This document shows, one piece after another, positions 59,707 through 64,000 of a DNA stretch of 64,000 nt. The stretch comes from a virus. Every line of letters starts with the position of its first letter. Position 1 is the first letter of the stretch. The position numbers and the translations under genes were made by a program. Location of the stretch: the IMG/VR virus record IMGVR_UViG_3300044533_001042, positions 1-64,000 of that record. One strand, 5' to 3'. The notes under the pieces were generated by a model that saw nothing but the letters and a program-made list of their open reading frames with translations, had not been told where the DNA came from and ran no database searches.

Positions 59707-60449
59707 TTAATTACAGGCGCTTGTAAAATCCCTTTAATTGCTGGAACAGCCCAATGGTGTGATGCTAATGGCCAATCAGCAGCCAAGGTTTCAAATAATG
59801 CTGGGAAGTATGGTTTGAAAGAAGGTTCAACGACTAGCCGTAAGGCGTACTGACAAGTGTCAGGAAACGGGGGAGGTAGCTATTTGCTATCGTGATATAG
59901 TCTGGCCTGCATCGGAATATGCAGCAGTAGCTGGTCGCTACAAAAGAGGAGGTTGTATGGTAGAGTATCTCTATGATAAAGAGAATGGTGGGCTATTGCA
60001 CAAGAATGGCCGCAAGGCAGGTTCGCCTAATAGCAAAGGGCATGTGCAAGTAGAGAAGAATGGCAAGAAGACAATGGTGCATCGTATTGTGTTTGAGATG
60101 CATAAAGGAGCAGTGCCGAAAGGGAAGGTTGTTGATCATAAGGATGGAAATCCTGCTAATAACAAGATATCTAATCTGAGGGCAGCCTCAGTGGCTGAGA
60201 ACCGTATTAACACGCTTCCTAATAAAGGAGCGAAGACCGGCGCTAAAGGTGTAACTGCAACGAAGTCTGGTAAATACCGTGCTAGAGTCTGTGAAGGGGG
60301 TGTTAACAAGACTGTAGGTACCTTTGCAACGGTAGAGGCTGCGGCTAATGCAGCGAAGAAAGCGAGAAAGAAGATTTTTGGCAATTTTGTCAGATAACAC
60401 AAGCGACCAACTACGCGTAGAAACTAACGACATCTACGGAACACAAGCG
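59707..60449 (+). ncRNA. Group I intron 2, in motif B of T7-like RNA polymerase
   Basis: 743 bases. P1: exon CAAGCGT (59700-59706) pairs with intron GCGCTTG (59718-59724) with U-G at the splice site. P7: GACTA (59832-59836) with TAGTC (59898-59902) in the conserved GATATAGTC. P9: CTGCAT/ATGCAG with loop CGGAAT (59907-59924), the same loop as in intron 1. The 3' end is G at 60449; joining CGT to GGA GTA ATG gives KR-GVMTIPYG, which matches T7 motif B residue for residue in length. Unspliced translation stops at 59853. Carries an HNH gene after P9. Confidence 0.88.
59957..60397 (+). CDS. Intron-encoded HNH endonuclease with AP2-like domain
   Basis: 146 residues; AGGAGG close to the ATG. Residues ~38-78 are the HNH core: VHRIVFEMHKGAVP, KVVDHKDGNPANNKISNLRA. 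Residues ~93-140 look like an AP2-type DNA-binding domain (GAKGVTATKSGKYRARV, VGTFATVEAAANAAKKA). This HNH-AP2 arrangement is common in phage introns. It differs from the NUMOD4-HNH enzyme in intron 1 although the introns' RNA cores are related, suggesting endonuclease exchange. Confidence 0.88.
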   Translation: MVEYLYDKENGGLLHKNGRKAGSPNSKGHVQVEKNGKKTMVHRIVFEMHKGAVPKGKVVDHKDGNPANNKISNLRAASVAENRINTLPNKGAKTGAKGVTATKSGKYRARVCEGGVNKTVGTFATVEAAANAAKKARKKIFGNFVR

Positions 60450-61112
60450 GGAGTAATGACTATCCCATACGGTGCAGTTTCTTATGGGATGTCTGAGCAG
60501 GTCATAGAAGATGCCAAGAAGCACGGCATCGATTCGCTCTTAGACCTGGACAGGAAATGGGGAGCATTCATGGGAAGACTAATCTACGCTAGCTGCAAAG
60601 ATAGCATGAATAAACCCATGAAGCTTCTTGAGATATTCAGTAATGCAGGGATTGCTGCTGAGAAAAGAGGTGAATTCCTCAGCTGGACTGTCCCTGTAAC
60701 GGGCTTCAAAGTGGTTCAGCATTATGAAGAAGGCACTATTAAGCCTGTTATCCTGTCTTATGGACACAAGGATATCAAGATTAGCCTACTTCACAAGGAA
60801 GAACGAGTCCCTGCTAAGCGCAAGCAAGGCCAAGGAGCAGCGCCTAATATCATTCATAGCATGGATGCAGCACACTTAATGATGATTAAGGTGGGCTGTG
60901 AGTTCCCTGTGACAACCATCCACGACTCTTACGGATGTTTGTGTGCGGATATGGATGTATTGTTCAGAGTCGCTAGAGAGAAGTTTGTTGAGCTGTACTC
61001 TAGCGATCCACTAGTAGCGCTGATGAATGATATCTCAGGTAACTGGGAAGGTCTTGAAATCGGCTCACTTGACATCAATGCAGTATTAGAGAGCGAATAT
61101 GCTTTCACTTAA
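60450..61112 (+). CDS. T7-like RNA polymerase, exon 2
   Basis: 220 residues. Begins in motif B (GVMTIPYGAVSYGMSEQ, Tyr472 = T7 Tyr639) and continues to motif C: APNIIHSMDAAHLMMIKVG and TTIHDSYGC with catalytic Asp624 (T7 Asp812). The C-terminus (DINAVLESEYAFT) ends in the conserved FA-like foot that shapes the T7 active site. The frame is open before 60450 but the upstream part belongs to the intron. With exon 1 it makes a complete catalytic core. Confidence 0.93.
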   Translation, partial: GVMTIPYGAVSYGMSEQVIEDAKKHGIDSLLDLDRKWGAFMGRLIYASCKDSMNKPMKLLEIFSNAGIAAEKRGEFLSWTVPVTGFKVVQHYEEGTIKPVILSYGHKDIKISLLHKEERVPAKRKQGQGAAPNIIHSMDAAHLMMIKVGCEFPVTTIHDSYGCLCADMDVLFRVAREKFVELYSSDPLVALMNDISGNWEGLEIGSLDINAVLESEYAFT

Positions 61113-61131
61113 TCCAATTATAGAGGAAACA

Positions 61132-61434
61132 ATGGGCGGAAATGATACGTACTACGCAGCTCTGGCAGCTGAGTCACGACCTAATTTTACACCACCTGTG
61201 CCGGTCACGACAGTGTGGGTGTTGAGTTCTGGGTATTTACATACTAAGTGGGAAGAGGGGAGTCCACGTGTAAACCTGATTGCAGTGTACCGCAATAAGC
61301 CGAGTCTAGACAGACTCTCCCAAGACTTAGTTGACTTTATCGATAGCGTTGCTGCTGTTAGAAGCATTGGTGCTGGCGAGATAGTGATGGTCAATGGTGA
61401 GGCTCTTAGCTTAGAAGAAAAGGAGCTAGAATGA
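61132..61434 (+). CDS. Small hypothetical protein after RNA polymerase
   Basis: 100 residues from ATG at 61132 with GAGGAA upstream; ATG at 61099 overlaps the polymerase end and is less likely. MGGNDTYYAALAAESRPNFT; then VTTVWVLSSGYLHTKWEEGS and a helical acidic end (ALSLEEKELE). Stop overlaps the next start. No family recognised. Confidence 0.55.
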   Translation: MGGNDTYYAALAAESRPNFTPPVPVTTVWVLSSGYLHTKWEEGSPRVNLIAVYRNKPSLDRLSQDLVDFIDSVAAVRSIGAGEIVMVNGEALSLEEKELE

Positions 61435-61655
61435 GTGATTGGAAGTTTGTCGTTGTAGACACTGACACCTCTAAGAAGGACGCAGAAACAACCGAATTCA
61501 AAGATATTATGGTCAGATTCAGCCTGCCTAACTTTGGATTCGACAAGTACCACCTCCTCGCTGAGAAGAGTAAGATTGTCCAAAAGGTAACTACGCAGGA
61601 GCAGCTCTGCACTTTAGCTGTGTTGATTAACAAAGGAGGAACAGATGGTGATTAA
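61431..61655 (+). CDS. Small hypothetical protein
   Basis: 74 residues: MSDWKFVVVDTDTSKKDAET, later FGFDKYHLLAEKSKIVQKVT. ATGA overlap with the gene before and an 11-base overlap with the next. Part of a run of coupled small genes leading into replication functions. Unknown. Confidence 0.52.
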   Translation: MSDWKFVVVDTDTSKKDAETTEFKDIMVRFSLPNFGFDKYHLLAEKSKIVQKVTTQEQLCTLAVLINKGGTDGD

Positions 61656-61842
61656 GCAGGAACGCCTCAAAGCGTATGTATTTGAGGCAAATGACGGAAC
61701 CCACTTGGGGGAAGTGCAAGTGGGCGAGGATGGGTTGATGCAAGTGTTTATTGACATTGACTACTTAACGTTGGAGCAGTTTAAGGAAACTGTTTCAGCA
61801 CTTAACGGCGTATTGGATGGAGTGAGAAATGCAAGTATTTAA
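61645..61842 (+). CDS. Small hypothetical protein
   Basis: 65 residues; AAAGGAGG upstream. MVIKQERLKAYVFEANDGTH, then LTLEQFKETVSALNGVLDGV. Probably a small alpha/beta domain. Overlaps both neighbours. Unknown. Confidence 0.52.
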   Translation: MVIKQERLKAYVFEANDGTHLGEVQVGEDGLMQVFIDIDYLTLEQFKETVSALNGVLDGVRNASI

Positions 61843-62173
61843 AGATATTTCAGAAATGGCAGAAGTGCCTGAAGATTTGTGGGCGCACATGCTGCAAATC
61901 TGTCCTGAAGACAAATTCATGGACTATCTAGGAGGTGATGTATTTCTGTTGGAAACACTAGATGATTTAGCGCAGGTGGCTGTGTGGGATCTTGACAGTG
62001 ATGGTGCTACTTTAGCATCTGCTGCTGGCGGCTTTGATGTGGCGGAAGAGCTCCCAGGCGGGGAGCATGCAGTATTTGTAAGTATTACCAGTAACTCAGG
62101 GGGAGCCACTTTCTTCATCCCTAAACAACTTTGGACTGCAAATGTCCTTGAATCAATTCAATTAACTAACTAA
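61829..62173 (+). CDS. Hypothetical protein upstream of ssDNA-binding genes
   Basis: 114 residues, acidic: MQVFKDISEMAEVPEDLWAH, then SNSGGATFFIPKQLWTANVL. Resembles the small phage protein type with a central beta hairpin (AVFVSITSNSGGATFFIP). Located nine bases before the first SSB gene. Function unknown. Confidence 0.52.
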   Translation: MQVFKDISEMAEVPEDLWAHMLQICPEDKFMDYLGGDVFLLETLDDLAQVAVWDLDSDGATLASAAGGFDVAEELPGGEHAVFVSITSNSGGATFFIPKQLWTANVLESIQLTN

Positions 62174-62182
62174 GGAACTATC

Positions 62183-62674
62183 ATGGCTCGTGAAACAACA
62201 ACTCTAGATGTAACATTCTTATTCGCTAACTTGAGCGACAAACCTCGTAAAGACTTAAGCTCCAAGTTAGCTTGGTCTGTCCGCTGCGAGTTCGATAAAG
62301 CTTTGTTACCTCAGGTAAAAGAGTTGGGCATTCACATTAAGAAGGAAGTGGATGATAACACAGACGCTGTAACTTACAGCTTCACTGCGAAACAAAATTA
62401 CCTGAATCCTAGAACAGGTGAACCGTTCCGCAAACCTAACATCCTCGACGCCAAGAATAAGATCCTAAAGGGGGAGTTGATCGGTAATGGGTCGACTGGT
62501 AAGGTCAAAATCAGCACCTTTGAATACAACTTTGAAGGCAAGAAGGGTGTTGCAGCGACCTTAGAGGCAATGAAGGTCATTAACCTTGTCGAATACGTAC
62601 GCGAGGAAGACCCTGACTTTGCAGTAAATGAAGATGAATCTGATGACTTTCCGGAAGATGATTCTGATTTCTAA
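62183..62674 (+). CDS. ssDNA-binding protein 1 (DUF2815/Enc34-type)
   Basis: 163 residues; AAGGAA upstream. Contains KQNYLNPRTGEPFRKPNILD, IGNGSTGKVKISTFEYNFEG and LEAMKVINLVEY, the OB-fold pattern of the Enc34/DUF2815 phage SSB family, and an acidic tail ending DDSDF as in T7 gp2.5-type proteins (partner binding). 91% identical (148/163 by eye) to the next gene. It would coat ssDNA during replication or recombination. Confidence 0.78.
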   Translation: MARETTTLDVTFLFANLSDKPRKDLSSKLAWSVRCEFDKALLPQVKELGIHIKKEVDDNTDAVTYSFTAKQNYLNPRTGEPFRKPNILDAKNKILKGELIGNGSTGKVKISTFEYNFEGKKGVAATLEAMKVINLVEYVREEDPDFAVNEDESDDFPEDDSDF

Positions 62675-62725
62675 GCAGTAAAAGAGAGAGGCGCAGTCTC
62701 TAATCTGTGTCACCGTAGTATCTGT

Positions 62726-62749
62726 GAGGGCGGCAATCCCGTCGTCCTC
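62726..62749 (+). promoter_or_regulatory. Leader hairpin, AATCCC loop
   Basis: GAGGGCGGC/GTCGTCCTC (9 bp with two G-U pairs) around AATCCC, 23 bases before the second SSB start. The same family as the hairpins in 51-57 kb but isolated from them. Confidence 0.52.
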
Positions 62750-62772
62750 TAACCCTATATTGGAGATGTATC

Positions 62773-63264
62773 ATGGCTCGTGAAACAACAACTTTGGCAG
62801 TAACATTCTTATTCCCTAACTTGTCTGACAAACCTCGTAAAGACTTAAGCTCCAAGTTGGCTTGGTCTGTGCGTTGTGAGTTCGACAAAGAATTGTTGCC
62901 AACTGTCAAAGCATTGGGCATCCACATTAAGAAGGAAGTGGATGATAACACAGACGCTGTAACCTACAGCTTCACTGCTAAACAAAATTACCTGAATCCT
63001 AAAACAGGTGAACCGTTCCGCAAACCTAATATCTTGAACGCTAAGAACAAGATCCTAAAGGGCGAGTTGATCGGTAACGGCTCAACAGGCCTCATTAAGA
63101 TCAGCACCTTTGAATACAACTTTGAAGGTAAGAAGGGTATTGCAGCGACCTTAGAGGCAATGAAGGTCATTAACCTTGTCGAATACGTACGCGAGGAAGA
63201 CCCTGATTTCGCAGTAAATGAGGACGATGACGATGACTTCCCAGAAGACAACGGCGACTATTAA
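62773..63264 (+). CDS. ssDNA-binding protein 2 (tandem paralogue)
   Basis: 163 residues; TTGGAG upstream. 91% identical to the upstream SSB, with changes mainly at residues 9, 15, 40-47, and in the acidic tail (DDDDDFPEDNGDY). Unlike copy 1 it has its own leader hairpin, so the two could be expressed at different times. Both keep the OB-fold pattern and acidic C-terminus. Confidence 0.78.
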   Translation: MARETTTLAVTFLFPNLSDKPRKDLSSKLAWSVRCEFDKELLPTVKALGIHIKKEVDDNTDAVTYSFTAKQNYLNPKTGEPFRKPNILNAKNKILKGELIGNGSTGLIKISTFEYNFEGKKGIAATLEAMKVINLVEYVREEDPDFAVNEDDDDDFPEDNGDY

Positions 63265-63294
63265 GATCTTTCAACTTCAACCACGAGGTAGTAA

Positions 63295-63837
63295 ATGAGC
63301 AGTAAATTCGTATATGAGTATTCTAACGGTGTAGGTGCCTTAGAAACTACTGAGAACTTCGTTCATGTCGAAGATCATGTTACAGGTCTTGTAACAGTTA
63401 CACGCAAGGACAACAGCGAAGTAGTTTGTGTTCTTGACACTTCTGAGCAGTTCGCTACATGGCGTGACATGCTAGAGCGTGATTTTGCGTGGAAACCAGA
63501 CATGGTGGCGCACAATACTGCTTATGCTGATTTGATCGCACCACTAACTAAAGTGGCCTCTGCTGTTAATCCTTCACATTACAAGGGGTACGTGAAGGAC
63601 ATGCAATGGATGGAGACAATGGGTCATCTACCTAACTTCAGAGATCTCAGCAATGGTAAATTCTATGCAGCGATTGAGCTGCAGATCAGAAAGTATCTAG
63701 ACCGTTTGGGGAAGAAAGATGCCGGAGTGCAAGAGCTACTTAAAGCACGCTGGTACACCGACTACCTCATCGCTTGTATGCACACTGGTCGTGTAGTGAG
63801 TGTTGAAGAAGTTCAAACAATCATTTCAACAATTTAG
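63295..63837 (+). CDS. DUF3310 domain protein
   Basis: 180 residues. The C-terminal part (residues ~95-170) has AVNPSHYKGYVKDMQWMETM, FYAAIELQIRKYLDRLGKKD and LLKARWYTDYLIAC, the DUF3310 pattern (NPxHYk...ECIE...YxxryxxKd...DLkKAxWYL). The N-terminal ~90 residues are beta-rich and specific. DUF3310 proteins are common in phage nucleotide-metabolism/replication regions; the function is not established. Confidence 0.75.
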   Translation: MSSKFVYEYSNGVGALETTENFVHVEDHVTGLVTVTRKDNSEVVCVLDTSEQFATWRDMLERDFAWKPDMVAHNTAYADLIAPLTKVASAVNPSHYKGYVKDMQWMETMGHLPNFRDLSNGKFYAAIELQIRKYLDRLGKKDAGVQELLKARWYTDYLIACMHTGRVVSVEEVQTIISTI

Positions 63838-63843
63838 GATATC

Positions 63844-63859
63844 TGCACAGGGAAGTGCA
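63844..63859 (+). promoter_or_regulatory. Short hairpin before last gene
   Basis: TGCAC-AGGGAA-GTGCA, 5-bp stem with 6-base loop, 20 bases before the ATG at 63880. Same size and place as the AATTCC hairpins but different loop; may be a variant. Confidence 0.35.
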
Positions 63860-63879
63860 ATCTTTATAGGAGTAGTTTT

Positions 63880-64000
63880 ATGTTTTGTGTAATGTGTGAG
63901 AACCACGATAGTGGTAAAACCTTTCTTATCAAAGAAACAGGCAGCAGACCTAGTGTGGCAAATCTACATCGAATGTTAAGAGCTGATTTGACTGACGATC
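63880..64000 (+). CDS. Hypothetical protein, truncated by window end
   Basis: 40 residues visible from ATG at 63880 with AGGAG upstream: MFCVMCENHDSGKTFLIKET and following. A CxxC pair occurs near the start. The 3' part is outside the window, so nothing more can be said. Confidence 0.5.
   Translation, partial: MFCVMCENHDSGKTFLIKETGSRPSVANLHRMLRADLTDD

Noticed and set aside
1-64000. tRNA genes, integrase or lysogeny genes
   Set aside because: None found by reading both strands; a full tRNA scan was not possible.

Overview
This window is one strand of a large double-stranded DNA tailed bacteriophage. Every convincing gene is on the + strand, genes are packed with ATGA or TAATG overlaps, and there are no chromosomal genes, tRNAs, integrase or repressor. 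The tail gene order (tail terminator, tube, lambda-type frameshifted chaperone, very long tape measure, J-like tip, fibres) and the absence of a sheath gene indicate a long-tailed siphovirus. A Gram-negative host is inferred from the lambda-like tail logic; the sequence does not identify the species.

Layout. 0-4.5 kb: virion or fibre-type genes including an RTX-repeat protein. 4.5-5.6 kb: T4-type lysozyme and small proteins. 5.6-14.2 kb: portal protein, tiny Lys/Gly-rich proteins and a giant gene (7915-14224) joining an N-terminal MuF head-protein domain to a complete single-subunit RNA polymerase core. 14.2-15.2 kb: a three-gene overlapping cluster resembling Acb2/crAss001_48, N4 Gp49/Sf6 gp66 and Tad2 (DUF2829), a probable anti-defence set. 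15.3-20.9 kb: scaffold, capsid, neck, twin tail-tube proteins, and tail chaperone with a GGGAAAG slippery site, closed by a terminator. 21-33 kb: 4092-residue tape measure with a glucosaminidase domain. 33-51 kb: tail tip, repeat-rich J protein, S74-type fibre, a secreted subtilase and a holin-like gene. 51-57 kb: many small, often duplicated genes preceded by recurring promoter-like motifs and structured leaders. 57-58.3 kb: SleB-like hydrolase and tiny membrane proteins. 58.3-61.1 kb: a second, T7-like RNA polymerase. 61.1-64 kb: small proteins, two tandem ssDNA-binding proteins, a DUF3310 protein and a truncated gene.

Main result. The phage appears to encode two single-subunit RNA polymerases. 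One is fused to a MuF head protein, so it is probably packaged in the capsid and injected with the DNA, as with the N4 virion polymerase but with a different fusion. The other is a free T7-like enzyme with a short N-terminus. Both genes are interrupted inside catalytic motifs (motif C in the first, motif B in the second) by related group I introns carrying HNH endonucleases; for both introns I could derive the splice sites from P1 pairing and the P7 core. The small-gene region holds nine hairpins with loop AATTCC, AATCCC or AATTC in covarying stems just upstream of start codons, and four copies of GCGCA-N8-TATCTTATATGA or a close variant. These are candidate recognition or leader elements for this two-polymerase programme. 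All functional statements are from reading the sequence; no database search was run.
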